Counted from the stretch's first letter, positions 15,525 through 25,049 are shown. The stretch is DNA of 41,519 nucleotides from JAAXHE01 sp964551635 (GCA_964551635.1 CAZKDZ010000210.1:1-41519), one strand, 5' to 3'. Program-made: numbers and translations. Notes: generated by a model from the sequence alone, not told the origin.

Positions 15525-18500
15525 TCATTTAATCAGAACCACGCGCATGGTACGGACGCGCGGTCCGTTTCGCAGTCGAATCAGGTATATGCCCGTTCCA
15601 ACCGATCGCCCCAGGTAGTCGCGTCCGTCCCACACGATTTGATGGTAACCCGCGACGGACGCAATCGAAACCTGTCTGACGGGTTGTCCCAGAACATTGT
15701 AGACCGTCAGATCTGCCGGATCGCCGGTGCTTTGAAACCCGATGGTCGTATGCACATTGAACGGGTTCGGAAACGGGCGCTCCGGGTAGGCGTCCGGAGT
15801 ATCTGCAGAGAATCCCATCGAGTCTGAAGAGGCGGTGTCCGCCGGAGGTGTCGCCCGTCCCGGTGAAAGCGGCAGATTTGAAATGCTGTTGTGCGGCAGC
15901 CATTCACCGGGTCGTTGCGGGTCGGGTACCAGTGACGCGCCAATCTTGCCCTTTGCATATCGCACATCCACCAGCGTATCCGGGCCTGCCGGCACAATCA
16001 GCAGGATCCTGTCCTCGGCATCCAGCCCGTCCCCTATCCTCCCTCCCGCTGAAAAACAGCCGATTGCGTCTCCGCGCGTCCCCCTGCCGAACAGGATGAA
16101 CCGCGCGCCTCCTTCCAGGACCGAGCCCCCGGGAAACACAAACGGCCTTCCATCGTCGTCGCCAAGCGTCCAGCCAGAAAGATCCACTGCGAACCCGGCG
16201 GTATTGAGCAACTCGATGAACTGATCTCCATACCGGTCGGTCTTTCCATCTCCACTCACATCCGTCATTGGATCGGCCAGAATCTCGTCAACAGCGACGA
16301 GCGGCCGCGGCAGTACCGTAATCGGGAATGTCAGGATAAGACTCTCGGCGCCGTTTCGACTCATGGATACCCTTATCACACGTGGGCCCTCGTCTCCGCG
16401 CCGGGGGCGCCATACGAGAGATTCGCCCGTATCGTCCAGAACAGGTCCCCCGTCCACCTGAGTCTGGATACCCTCTCTGGTATCCATTGACATCCTCCAC
16501 GTCAGGCCAACGTAGGCAACGCTGTCCGGGCGGCCTGACGGATGAAGGCCAGGAGCTACGACATCTATGGTGAACAACTGTTCAGTCGTGTCGCTTTGGT
16601 CCGTGGCCGTGATGACGACCGGCCAGGATCCGGTATGCTCCGGCATACCCTCCAGATCGGTTTCCGTCCAATTCAGCCATGCAGGCCGCCGCAGTACCGA
16701 AATGGACACAGGGTCCCCTTCGGGATCCGCAGCCGACGGCGTGTAAACATAGGACAAACCTCGTATGGCCAGCGTATCAGGTTTCGAGACGAATATGGGG
16801 GGACGATTGGATGGAGGACTCTCGCCGCCGGGGTTGCCGTCGTTCCGGTCCCCGGAATCGGCGCTGTCTCCGTCGATCCCGGGATGAACCCGGACAAGCG
16901 CGCTGGATGTGATGTGTCCGAGTCGCGCATGCGCTACCGTCTCCCCCGGCGCGACGCCGAGTAACCGTCTTTCCGGTTCGAGCCGCGCGATGGCGGAGTC
17001 CTCGACGCTCCACTCCAGATGGTCCGTGACAACCGTTACGGTATCCGAATCGAAGATACCGTCTGCGGAAAGGATGTGGCTGGATCCTGAATGTATGTCC
17101 AGCGTGTCGGGGACGATACGGATGGCAACCAGCATCGGCGCGGCGCGGCCGGGTGAGGTCAGGCCGGCGAAAGGCAACCGGTCGTGCCGGTGCAGCGTGG
17201 CGTCCTCGAGGCGGACCAGTGAGACGCCGTCGGGCGCCGCTTCAAAGCTGATGATGTCGATCGTATCCGCACCACCTGGCGACAGAAACACAACTGTGTC
17301 GCCGGAATTCGAGAGGCCGTCGCCGATCCGACCGTCATCCACAAGTGCGTTTTCCGGAAACCCAGACGCCGATCCGCCACCGAACAGGACCAGGAAACCG
17401 CCGGGTGGCATCATCGTGCCGGCGGGAAATTCAAACAGATGATCCATCCGCGTGTCATCGTCGCCCAGCATGCACCCGTCGAGCCGCACCGTGTCGGATC
17501 GGGGATTCCAGAGTTCCACAAACTCGTCCTGGAATCCATGGCGTTCGCCGTCGGCATTCGTGTCGCCGTCGGCCCCGGAGGCGGGATTCGCGAGGATTTC
17601 ACTGATGATCACACCGGCCGGAACTGTCACCGGAGTCGTTCCGTCCTTCGTTTCCCCGTCATCCGACGCCGCATCGTTCCCGACGACGGTACCATTTTCA
17701 GATGGCAACCCGGGCGAATAGATCCCACGCCCGGGAGGGGTCTCGTGGGGGACCCAATCGGCGCCGTTCCACACCAGCGACTGGTCGATATCTCCTGTTG
17801 CAGTGTAGTCGGCCCTGGCGAGCGTATCGTTCAGAGCAGGATCGATCAGCAGAATCACATCGGACTTGTCGGTCAAACCGTTGCCGATACTGCCGTCATC
17901 CACGAATACCTGGCCCCCGATTCCCTTCGGTTGACCGCCGCCGAACAAAACGGCGCGTTCGCCGGGGTGAAGTCTGGTGAAACCTGGAAACCTGAACTGC
18001 CTGCGTGCCGAAACATCATCGTCGCTCAACCGCCAGTTCGATATCCAGACAGCGTCAGGCCCGTTGTTCAGAATTTCGACAAATTCGTCCGTCTGGCCGT
18101 CTTGCATTCCGTCGCCATTCACGTCTCCGTTCCTTCCGGGAGGCGGATCCGCCAGAATCTCGACAATTGCAATACGCGGTCGAGGTTCAACCCAAACGTC
18201 AAATTGCCTTGCGGTCTTCTCTCCGGAGCCGCTCACCGCAGTCTGCCAGAAACGAAAACGGCCTTCCTGTTCAGGCCTCCATGAAATCTCGCCGGTAGCA
18301 CGGTCCCACACGACGCCTTGAACCTGGGATTCCAGATGCACGAATCCCCCGTCCAGATTGCGAATGCTGGGCGTAAATCGACAAAGTGCGCCAACCCGAC
18401 ACCACGATGGCGGGGTGTCCAGAAATTCCGGCCGAGGGGTTTTTTCCGTTTTCACGGGGGCCGGCGGCTTCGGGTGCGGCCGGCCCGGCGAGAAGGTACC

Positions 18501-19895
18501 GCCGTCCGGCAAGTCGGCATGCGGGGAGTAAACGCCCTCGGCGAACCGCACCACGGAACGGTTCAGGTCGCCGGTTACCCGAAAGTCGGCCACAGCAACC
18601 GTATCGTCCGCGACGGGGTCGACCAGCAACACACGATCCCCCTTATTGGTCAGTCCATTACCGATGCTGCCGTCGTCGACAAAGACAGGTCCGGCGAAAC
18701 CTTGCGGATTGCCACCACCAAACAGGACAGCGCGCATCCCCGGCGCAAGCGTCAGACCGTCGGGAAAGTGAAATCGCCCGCCGGACCCGACGTCGTCGTC
18801 GCTCAGCCACCATCCGCCTATTGTCACCGGCTTCGAGTCGACGTTCAATATTTCAACAAACTCGTCCGCCTTGCCGTCCCTCACCCCGTCCCGATTGGCG
18901 TCGCCGTCTGGACCGGGAGCAGGATCCGCCAGTATTTCGTCGATAACCACCTGGGCCTCCGAACGGATTATGGACCCGGGATCCACCGTCGTATCGCCTG
19001 GTGTGACTTCGATGGGTTCTATCACATTGGGCGCACGTCCGGGTGAAAACAAGGCGCCGTCACCTGGTATTTCGCTGTGGAGCAGAAAGGGACCACGCCC
19101 CTGCGGGTGGCGCACGATCGATTGATTCCGGTCCCCTGCTTTTCCCTCGTAGGTCGCAGCCGCCACCGTATCTGTCGCAGATGGATCGATCAGATAGACA
19201 GCGTCGCCCCCGTTTCTCAGGCCCCCTCCAATTGCTCCGTCGTCCACGAACACAAGCCCTGGAATACCTGCGGGAGAACCACCGCCGAAAAGAACAAGCC
19301 GATGACCGGGTTTCAATTCGGTGTTTTCAGGAAACGTGAACCTTGATCCGGGTATTGTCCCCGAATCGCTCAGCTGCCAGCCGTCCAGCCTGACCGCCTT
19401 GAATCCGATATTGAGCAGTTCCACAAATTCGTCCTGACTGTGGTGGCGGGTCCCGTCGCCGTTGGCGTCGCCCTGCTCGCCCGCCGGCGGGTCTGCGAGA
19501 ATTTCCTGGATGACGACGACTTCACGGACGCCTTCCCCAACGAGCGGTATATCCAGTGCGCCACTGCCGGTTTCGACGGACAGACTTCCGGAATAGACAT
19601 CGACGTCGTTGGGTTCAAATCGGACCGGCAGGCTCGCGGCCCCCTCCGGCGGCAATACGATACTTGTGTCGCCAGGGAGATCTCCAATGAAATGGAACGC
19701 GTTTCCGACGATGCTGATGGACGTCAAGACCAGGTCGCCGCGGCCTTCATTTGCAACAGCGACGCTGTCCAGGACGGAAGTCCCTGATCGCACCGGACCG
19801 AAACGGAGCGTATCCGGTGTGACGACCGCCTGTGCCCAGAGTCCTGTCCGGTCAGGGACGAGGAAGAGGAGGAAAAACACGAGGACCTGTTTCAC
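15525..19895 (-). CDS. large secreted protein with five lamin-tail-like modules and FlgD/T9SS-like C-terminus
   Basis: This is a 1456-residue exported protein. The start is GTG, preceded by AAGGAGAGATTT. It is followed by KQVLVFFLLFLV, a signal peptide ending near LWAQA. An Ig-like domain (residues about 25-130) leads into five lamin-tail-like modules, whose acidic loops lie near 19.5, 18.9, 18.2, 17.6 and 16.3 kb. Each has an EILADP strand, a loop like GDANxDGxxDxxxDEFVE resembling calcium-binding DxDxDG loops, a GW-LSDDD turn, VLFGGG and a final SPGR. Between modules are putative Ig/cadherin-like domains (PAWLNW, DPEGDP). The C-terminus (PFPNPFN, GIYLIRLRNG, MRVVLIK) is a FlgD-like or type IX sorting domain. 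It is probably anchored on or released from the cell surface; no catalytic domain is visible. Confidence 0.88.
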   Translation of the reverse strand: MKQVLVFFLLFLVPDRTGLWAQAVVTPDTLRFGPVRSGTSVLDSVAVANEGRGDLVLTSISIVGNAFHFIGDLPGDTSIVLPPEGAASLPVRFEPNDVDVYSGSLSVETGSGALDIPLVGEGVREVVVIQEILADPPAGEQGDANGDGTRHHSQDEFVELLNIGFKAVRLDGWQLSDSGTIPGSRFTFPENTELKPGHRLVLFGGGSPAGIPGLVFVDDGAIGGGLRNGGDAVYLIDPSATDTVAAATYEGKAGDRNQSIVRHPQGRGPFLLHSEIPGDGALFSPGRAPNVIEPIEVTPGDTTVDPGSIIRSEAQVVIDEILADPAPGPDGDANRDGVRDGKADEFVEILNVDSKPVTIGGWWLSDDDVGSGGRFHFPDGLTLAPGMRAVLFGGGNPQGFAGPVFVDDGSIGNGLTNKGDRVLLVDPVADDTVAVADFRVTGDLNRSVVRFAEGVYSPHADLPDGGTFSPGRPHPKPPAPVKTEKTPRPEFLDTPPSWCRVGALCRFTPSIRNLDGGFVHLESQVQGVVWDRATGEISWRPEQEGRFRFWQTAVSGSGEKTARQFDVWVEPRPRIAIVEILADPPPGRNGDVNGDGMQDGQTDEFVEILNNGPDAVWISNWRLSDDDVSARRQFRFPGFTRLHPGERAVLFGGGQPKGIGGQVFVDDGSIGNGLTDKSDVILLIDPALNDTLARADYTATGDIDQSLVWNGADWVPHETPPGRGIYSPGLPSENGTVVGNDAASDDGETKDGTTPVTVPAGVIISEILANPASGADGDTNADGERHGFQDEFVELWNPRSDTVRLDGCMLGDDDTRMDHLFEFPAGTMMPPGGFLVLFGGGSASGFPENALVDDGRIGDGLSNSGDTVVFLSPGGADTIDIISFEAAPDGVSLVRLEDATLHRHDRLPFAGLTSPGRAAPMLVAIRIVPDTLDIHSGSSHILSADGIFDSDTVTVVTDHLEWSVEDSAIARLEPERRLLGVAPGETVAHARLGHITSSALVRVHPGIDGDSADSGDRNDGNPGGESPPSNRPPIFVSKPDTLAIRGLSYVYTPSAADPEGDPVSISVLRRPAWLNWTETDLEGMPEHTGSWPVVITATDQSDTTEQLFTIDVVAPGLHPSGRPDSVAYVGLTWRMSMDTREGIQTQVDGGPVLDDTGESLVWRPRRGDEGPRVIRVSMSRNGAESLILTFPITVLPRPLVAVDEILADPMTDVSGDGKTDRYGDQFIELLNTAGFAVDLSGWTLGDDDGRPFVFPGGSVLEGGARFILFGRGTRGDAIGCFSAGGRIGDGLDAEDRILLIVPAGPDTLVDVRYAKGKIGASLVPDPQRPGEWLPHNSISNLPLSPGRATPPADTASSDSMGFSADTPDAYPERPFPNPFNVHTTIGFQSTGDPADLTVYNVLGQPVRQVSIASVAGYHQIVWDGRDYLGRSVGTGIYLIRLRNGPRVRTMRVVLIK

Positions 19896-19977
19896 AAATC
19901 TCTCCTTCCAGAGGCGCCAACACGTAATACCGGGCGATGCAATCCCTGTGCCAATTGAGGAACTGTGGCATAAGTTA

Positions 19978-20005
19978 ATTTTAATCAATATTTTACATAA
20001 TTAAA
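19978..20005 (-). promoter_or_regulatory. candidate promoter of the lamin-tail protein gene
   Basis: On the minus strand TTTAAT (20005-20000) and TAAAAT (19983-19978) are 16 bases apart in a locally AT-rich stretch about 85 bases before the GTG start. The spacing is slightly short and the -35 box weak, so this is only a candidate. The remainder of the 496-base gap from 19896 to 20391 holds the hairpin at 20081-20107 and no convincing gene. Confidence 0.3.
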
Positions 20006-20080
20006 CCACTCGAGTTGATATACCATGGATGAATACAACTTTCAGTATGGGCGGTTGCAATTGAAACCTCGCTCGCGGAC

Positions 20081-20107
20081 AAAAAAAACCGGCCGAAATG
20101 CGGCCGG
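20081..20107 (-). terminator. rho-independent terminator with no assigned gene upstream
   Basis: CCGGCCG (20089-20095) and CGGCCGG (20101-20107) form a perfect 7-bp GC stem with a 5-base loop. On the minus strand it is followed by eight T residues, a textbook terminator. No minus-strand gene lies between it and the bidirectional terminator at 21.2 kb. It may shield the lamin-tail gene promoter, or end an unrecognised small RNA or short ORF transcribed from about 20.3 kb. Confidence 0.6.
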
Positions 20108-20391
20108 GAATTTGAGAATCTCCACGCTCGTCAGTTGTGCCATCCGAGGGGCGGCGACTGGAAAGCCGGTTGGCTATGCATTCCGCCGCCAGGGTTTCCG
20201 CGCAACAGAAACACGTTTGTGCCGACCGTCTCTCGCCTCCCCAACCCTGATTCCCCTTGACACCGAGGAGACCGCACGCGATTTTACGCGGTGTGGTCGG
20301 CGTTTCACCTTTCAGCGGCCGCTGGCCGACCTCTTCACAGCGTCAACAGTCCATATTGATCTCAATCGTCCTTGCCTTGAAGGAGACCAGG

Positions 20392-21177
20392 ATGCATCAA
20401 AACGTCATCCTGCCGGACAATTTCAATGACCAACTCGACATTCCCAACGCAGCCGAACGGCTGAGCGAGGCGCTCGACGTTGCACGAAAAATCTCCGACG
20501 CAGGCGTACCCCTGCTGCCGAATCCGGACCATGCCGCCATTTTCGTCGATCCCCCGCATCTCCTCTCCGGCCGATTGAAACGCATCGGTTACATCGCCGG
20601 CTGGGACACCCGTTGCTACCCGTCTCCGGTTGACGGGCACGACTACATTAATGTCCCATCCGGGTTGCCTGAGGACAGCCCTGCTCGAAACAAGGGCTGG
20701 TTTGACTACGTCGCCGTCGTCCATCCCGTGGATGAGGCTGCCCGGGACCACATGCTTGCCCAGGGTCACGGTAATCCATTCATACACCACATGACCTGGG
20801 GTATCGTGCCGCCGTTACGGGATGATGAGGACGACTTCGAGTACGCGGGGAAGGTGATTCCCTATCTTGCGAGGTTACGAAAGACTATCGGGGAGGCTTT
20901 GGACGAATCGCCGGGTGCGCTGGTCATGGCGTTGCCGCAATCGGTATGTGCCGATGCCCGGTTGAGGGCAAGCCTTCCAGAATGGATCGGCGGATTGGAC
21001 CCTGTCGAATACCAGGTCGAGCCGATGCAGGGCGGAGGATTTCTGCTGCAGTTTTTTGTCCTGACCGGAGGAAGAATCGAGGTCGCACTCCGATCGGGCA
21101 CACGTCAGACTTTCAATCCAATGAGTGTTCACAAGATCTCAAAGGATGAAATCAGCGCGGTTCAATCCGGCGGGTAG
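20392..21177 (+). CDS. protein of unknown function (261 aa)
   Basis: This is a 261-residue soluble protein without signal peptide or membrane segment. I do not recognise the family. Visible blocks are a segment RIGYIAGWDTRCYPSP, then WFDYVAVVHPVDEAARDHM, then PFIHHMTWGIVPP, whose paired histidines and beta-alpha pattern are faintly reminiscent of vicinal-oxygen-chelate (glyoxalase-like) domains. The C-terminal half ends with a strand-rich segment (GGGFLLQFFVLTGGRIEVAL). The ATG of MHQNVILPDN is supported by AAGGAG seven bases upstream; the 45 codons open before it are rejected. It is the only plus-strand gene between 12.2 and 37.7 kb, and it is followed by a strong terminator, so it appears monocistronic. 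Confidence 0.8.
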   Translation: MHQNVILPDNFNDQLDIPNAAERLSEALDVARKISDAGVPLLPNPDHAAIFVDPPHLLSGRLKRIGYIAGWDTRCYPSPVDGHDYINVPSGLPEDSPARNKGWFDYVAVVHPVDEAARDHMLAQGHGNPFIHHMTWGIVPPLRDDEDDFEYAGKVIPYLARLRKTIGEALDESPGALVMALPQSVCADARLRASLPEWIGGLDPVEYQVEPMQGGGFLLQFFVLTGGRIEVALRSGTRQTFNPMSVHKISKDEISAVQSGG

Positions 21178-21224
21178 GCTGTTCGGTTCACGGCACGTCC
21201 AACCGCACGCACAGACAATAAACA

Positions 21225-21284
21225 ACCGGCGGAATAGAATGCATTTGCCAATCTGCACTCTGATTCCGCCGGTCGATTTTTTTT
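21225..21284. terminator. bidirectional terminator between convergent genes
   Basis: A perfect 11-bp stem (ACCGGCGGAAT at 21225-21235, ATTCCGCCGGT at 21263-21273) is extended inward by AGAATGCA/TGCACTCT with one mismatch. On the plus strand it is followed by eight T residues (21277-21284). On the minus strand it is followed by TGTTTATTG, also T-rich. It can end both the unknown plus-strand gene and rpoN. Confidence 0.85.
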
Positions 21285-21305
21285 AAACCCGTGGACCTGC
21301 CACCT

Positions 21306-22775
21306 TTAAATCGACTTTCTGTACCTGGCGGGATTGATTTTCAACTGATCTCTATACTTGGCAACCGTACGGCGAGCAATGGCGATGCCCTCATTCTTCA
21401 GCGAATCAGCGATTTTCTGATCACTCAAAGGCTTTCTGGTGTTCTCTTCCGCAATCAACCTGGAGATCTTCTGTTTTACGCTCCTTGCGGCGATGTCTTC
21501 GCCATCGTTGCGGGTCAGTCCGCCGTCGAAGAAATATTTCAATTCGAACACACCGTGCGGGGTCTGCACGTATTTCCCGTTGCTCACCCGGCTGATCGTT
21601 GAAACGTGCATATCCACCCGGTCCGCGACCTCCTGAAGCACCATGGGTTTGAGAAAGCCAACTCCCTTGTCGAAGAATGCGCGTTGATTGTCGACAATAC
21701 ACCGCATGACCTTCAGCATTGTTGTGCGGCGCTGGTTAATCGCGCTGATGAACCAGCGGGCGGAATTCAGACGATCCACGACGAATTTCCTGGCCTGACT
21801 CCCGGGTTTTCCGGACTTGCTGAGTAGTATTCTGTACGCGGGGCTGACCCGCAGGACAGGAAGATTGCGGTCGATCAGCGACACGACATACTCGTCGCCC
21901 ACCTTCTGTACTTCGAGATCGGGTACGACGAGATTATGATTGATACGGCTTTCCCTGTAAATCATCGGCTTGGGGTTAAGGCCCGATATCACGCTTTCGG
22001 CGTGGGCAATCGCCGCCCGGTCCACGCCGAGCGCCCTGCTGATCTTCATATATCGACGGTTCACCAGATCGTCCCAATAACCGCGTACGATACCCATTGC
22101 AAGAGAATCCTCCAGCCCTTGCTCAAGAAGCTGGATCGCCAGGCACTCCTGGAGATCTCTTGCGCCCACGCCCGGCGGATCGAACGTCTGGATAACCCCC
22201 AGGATTCGCTCCACAGATTCCGGCTCACACCCGAAAACTGAGACAATTTCCTCGATCTGCGCCTGCAAGAAGCCGTCTTCGTCGATATTGCCGATGATGT
22301 ACTCGCCGATCTTCCGATCACCGGCGTCCAGATCCGTAAGTGAGAGCTGGGCGTGCAGTTCGGCCTCCAATGATTCCTGCCCGGGACCGTCGTACTCCCA
22401 CTCTTCAGCATTGGGATCGAATTCATGCCGCGGCACGGAATACCCGGCATCGTTCAGGAGCTCGTTCCACTGATTCTCGTCCATCCGTCCGTCGGCCGAT
22501 GCCGTCTCGCCGAATTCAAGGTCCGGCGGATCCGTATCGTCAGCTTCCTTCCGCCCGGCGTCGTTATCGACCGACTCCATGCCTTCCGACTCCGTCTCCC
22601 ACTCCTCGTCTTCGCGCCCTGTCTCTTCGGATACCTCCAGGAGTGGATTTGTCTGTAACTCCTGCTGAATCAACTGTTCCAGTTCGAGCGAGGGCATCTG
22701 CAGCAGCCGCAACGACTGGATGAGCTGTGGCGCCAGCTTCTGCTGGAGGGAAACGGTCTGGGTCAGTTGAATCAT
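21306..22775 (-). CDS. rpoN: RNA polymerase sigma-54 factor RpoN
   Basis: This is a 489-residue sigma-54 factor. Region I is the glutamine/leucine-rich N-terminus (QTVSLQQKLAPQLIQSLRLLQMP), which contacts enhancer-binding proteins. It is followed by an acidic region II (about residues 50-110), the core-binding domain, a helix-turn-helix region, and the C-terminal RpoN box ARRTVAKYR that reads the -24 element. Sigma-54 directs genes activated by AAA+ enhancer-binding proteins; none is encoded in this window. It lies downstream of lptB, an arrangement common in Gram-negative bacteria, but here it has its own strong promoter and a leader of about 180 bases. The start ATG has only a weak ribosome site. 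Confidence 0.96.
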   Translation of the reverse strand: MIQLTQTVSLQQKLAPQLIQSLRLLQMPSLELEQLIQQELQTNPLLEVSEETGREDEEWETESEGMESVDNDAGRKEADDTDPPDLEFGETASADGRMDENQWNELLNDAGYSVPRHEFDPNAEEWEYDGPGQESLEAELHAQLSLTDLDAGDRKIGEYIIGNIDEDGFLQAQIEEIVSVFGCEPESVERILGVIQTFDPPGVGARDLQECLAIQLLEQGLEDSLAMGIVRGYWDDLVNRRYMKISRALGVDRAAIAHAESVISGLNPKPMIYRESRINHNLVVPDLEVQKVGDEYVVSLIDRNLPVLRVSPAYRILLSKSGKPGSQARKFVVDRLNSARWFISAINQRRTTMLKVMRCIVDNQRAFFDKGVGFLKPMVLQEVADRVDMHVSTISRVSNGKYVQTPHGVFELKYFFDGGLTRNDGEDIAARSVKQKISRLIAEENTRKPLSDQKIADSLKNEGIAIARRTVAKYRDQLKINPARYRKSI

Positions 22776-22962
22776 AAGACTTTACAGATCCCATGAACGA
22801 CGTACGAAACGGGGCCGGGAGGAACCTTCGAAGGGTTAATCGTGCGAAGGGGAAATGCCGTCAGGCCGCATTTCAACAGGTTGGATTGAAGTTAACAATA
22901 CCCGATGGAAAAGCGTCGTTGTCCGTTAAATCCGTGTTCGCCCTTCCATCCACTTCGAGGAA

Positions 22963-22991
22963 ATAATAAGGAAAACAGAACCAGGTGACAA
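22963..22991 (-). promoter_or_regulatory. sigma-70-type promoter of rpoN
   Basis: TTGTCA (22991-22986) and TATTAT (22968-22963) are 17 bases apart on the minus strand, beginning 14 bases after the lptB stop. Both boxes match five of six consensus bases. Transcription would start near 22956. The leader contains the palindrome CCTTCGAAGG (near 22826) and a further CCTTCG copy that can pair with it. Confidence 0.65.
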
Positions 22992-23004
22992 TCCCAATCT
23001 CGTG

Positions 23005-23727
23005 TCAGTCCAATCGAAATCTATCCCCGAGGTAAACGCGCCTCACGTCCGGATTTTCCGCCAACTCGGTCGGGCTGCCGGAGGTCAGGATCCTTCCGTC
23101 GGAGAGAATGTAGGATCTGTCGGTTATCGCCAGGGTCTCGCGAACATTGTGATCCGTAATGAGGAGTCCGATCCGCCGGTCCTTCAGCGCGCGGACGATG
23201 GCCTGGATATCTTCTACGGCCTTTGGATCGATGCCGGCAAAGGGCTCGTCAAGCAGGAGGAATCGGGGACGCCTTGCCAGCGCGCGCGTAATCTCCAGTC
23301 TGCGGGCTTCGCCGCCCGAAAGTCCGTCCGCCCTGCGAGTCGCGAGACTCGTGAGACCCAGTTCTTCCAGAAGCGCCTCCAGACGGGCCTCCTGTTCCAT
23401 GCGTGACAGATGAAGTGTTTCCAGCACAGCGAGGATATTCTGCTTCACGGTCAGTTTTCTGAAAACGGAGGGTTCCTGAGCCAGATAGCCGATGCCTTTC
23501 CGCGCACGAACGTACATCGGCATACCTGTTATTTCCTCGCCTCCGAGGAAGATCTCGCCCTGCTTGCACGGAATCAGGCCCACAATCAGGTGAAATGTGG
23601 TCGTTTTTCCGGCTCCATTCGGACCCAGAAGGCCTACCACCTCTCCCGGATTCACTTCAAGGCAAACGCCGTCCACCACCCGCCGGCGCTGGTATGCTTT
23701 AACCAGGTCTCGTGCCCTCAGTATCAC
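23005..23727 (-). CDS. lptB: LPS export ABC transporter ATP-binding protein LptB
   Basis: This is a 240-residue ABC ATPase. Walker A is GPNGAGKTT (near residue 35), the Q-loop lies in GYLAQEPSVFRKLT, the signature is LSGGEARRLEI, Walker B is FLLLDEPFAGIDP, and the switch histidine is in LLITDHNVRET. The LAQEPSVFRKLT and PFAGIDPxAVEDIQ segments are typical of LptB rather than of general importers. It powers extraction of LPS from the inner membrane for the Lpt bridge. Its GTG start overlaps the lptA stop by four bases (GTGA). The membrane partners LptF/LptG and the outer-membrane LptD are not in the window. Confidence 0.96.
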   Translation of the reverse strand: MILRARDLVKAYQRRRVVDGVCLEVNPGEVVGLLGPNGAGKTTTFHLIVGLIPCKQGEIFLGGEEITGMPMYVRARKGIGYLAQEPSVFRKLTVKQNILAVLETLHLSRMEQEARLEALLEELGLTSLATRRADGLSGGEARRLEITRALARRPRFLLLDEPFAGIDPKAVEDIQAIVRALKDRRIGLLITDHNVRETLAITDRSYILSDGRILTSGSPTELAENPDVRRVYLGDRFRLD

Positions 23728-25049
23728 GGCGCATCTCCGGATTCCGCCGGCTTGTATCGGCCACGTACTCCACCCTCCGCGTGAACGTCCGTGAGCCTGC
23801 CGCCATCGAACGTCAGTTTCACGGAATCTCCCGAAAGCCGGATATCTCCGGTCTTTTCGGTTTCAGATCGATGGGTGCATCGGGCAGTTTCAGTAATGAG
23901 GACGTCACTCACGGCACCTTCTTCGAAGCCAATCGCAATGAAACCGCCCGAAATCCGACTGACCGCAACGCTATCCGACGAGACATACGCACCGATGCCC
24001 TTCCCTCGAACCGTCAGGCTATCCAGGTTCCCGTCCGAAAGGTCCATGCAGATTCGATTGCCCTTGAGGTCCACGCTGGCGCCATCGCGCGTGATCAACG
24101 TCGCTGAAGCCTCTCCGGACGCATCGATGGTGACGATCCGGCCTTCTGCCATGCCCAGCGCAACCGAATCGGCATGAACCGCCTGCCCGCCGTTATATTC
24201 CGGCTGCACCGCCTGCTTATACAGCGTCGCGGCGCCAGTCAGGACGACTTTTTCCAGCGTGTTGCCACCCGCGCCGTACACGTGCATCCGATCGGCGTGC
24301 GACGTCACCGAGTCAGCCCATGTTGTATTGTTCTGGATCCAGACCGCAGATGTCCCGCCGTCCAGTTCCAGCCTGTCCGCCGGTGTGAAATAGCGGCCAC
24401 GGGGGGCGCGCGCCCGGATCCCTGCGTGCTCCATGCGGACCCGACCTGAAAATCGCAGGCGATCGCCAAGGTCGGCGAAACGCATCGAATCCGCGCGAAC
24501 GTCAAGCGAATCTTCAGGTGTGTCGGATAAAAGTACGGCCTGAACGCCACCCGATCCCGAACCTGAGTCCGCCAGCACGTGATACGTCATTGCAGGTGCA
24601 CGAAATGAAATCCGCTTCCGGCTATAGGCAAGTGTAACCGCGCCTTCGGCCTCCAGCAGGTTTGCCATTTTGCGGTACGTCACGCGCCTGGCATATAGCA
24701 GCCGGTCCTGTTCAATGACCCGGACACCGCCCCGAAAGCTGGCCAGTTCGCTTCGAGGATGATACGTCAGGGCATCGGCTGCCATCGTTCTGGCGGAATC
24801 CCGATATGTAACCCGGCCAAAGAAACTCGCCCGTGACAATCCGCCATCGGGAATCCACATGCGCGCCGAATCCGCATTCACGCTGAGCGCACGCTCAGTG
24901 TGCCGGTAGGATACGCCGCCCACTTCAATCCGTAAAACGCCCGCATCCCGCAGAATCGTTTCGCTACGGTCGGCACGGATCAATTCAGTTGCGCCAACAG
25001 GAGATGCCGTTGACGTGAGATACCACAGTAAAAACAGGGAGAAGAACAT
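23724..25049 (-). CDS. lptA: LptA-like OstA-domain LPS transport protein
   Basis: This is a 441-residue exported protein rich in short beta-strands, much longer than the roughly 180-residue E. coli LptA. It contains repeated OstA/LptA-like patterns in which sentences of the type ALTYHPRSELASFRGGVRVIEQ and RADSMRFADLGDRLRFSGRVRM alternate. It probably builds a longer beta-jellyroll bridge across the periplasm. The N-terminus MFFSLFLLWYLTSTASPVGA is a signal-like hydrophobic segment. I chose this ATG because it clears the lptC stop by 41 bases. A GTG at 25148 would add 33 residues and overlap lptC, and neither has a good ribosome site. Position between lptC and lptB supports the call. Confidence 0.82.
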   Translation of the reverse strand: MFFSLFLLWYLTSTASPVGATELIRADRSETILRDAGVLRIEVGGVSYRHTERALSVNADSARMWIPDGGLSRASFFGRVTYRDSARTMAADALTYHPRSELASFRGGVRVIEQDRLLYARRVTYRKMANLLEAEGAVTLAYSRKRISFRAPAMTYHVLADSGSGSGGVQAVLLSDTPEDSLDVRADSMRFADLGDRLRFSGRVRMEHAGIRARAPRGRYFTPADRLELDGGTSAVWIQNNTTWADSVTSHADRMHVYGAGGNTLEKVVLTGAATLYKQAVQPEYNGGQAVHADSVALGMAEGRIVTIDASGEASATLITRDGASVDLKGNRICMDLSDGNLDSLTVRGKGIGAYVSSDSVAVSRISGGFIAIGFEEGAVSDVLITETARCTHRSETEKTGDIRLSGDSVKLTFDGGRLTDVHAEGGVRGRYKPAESGDAP

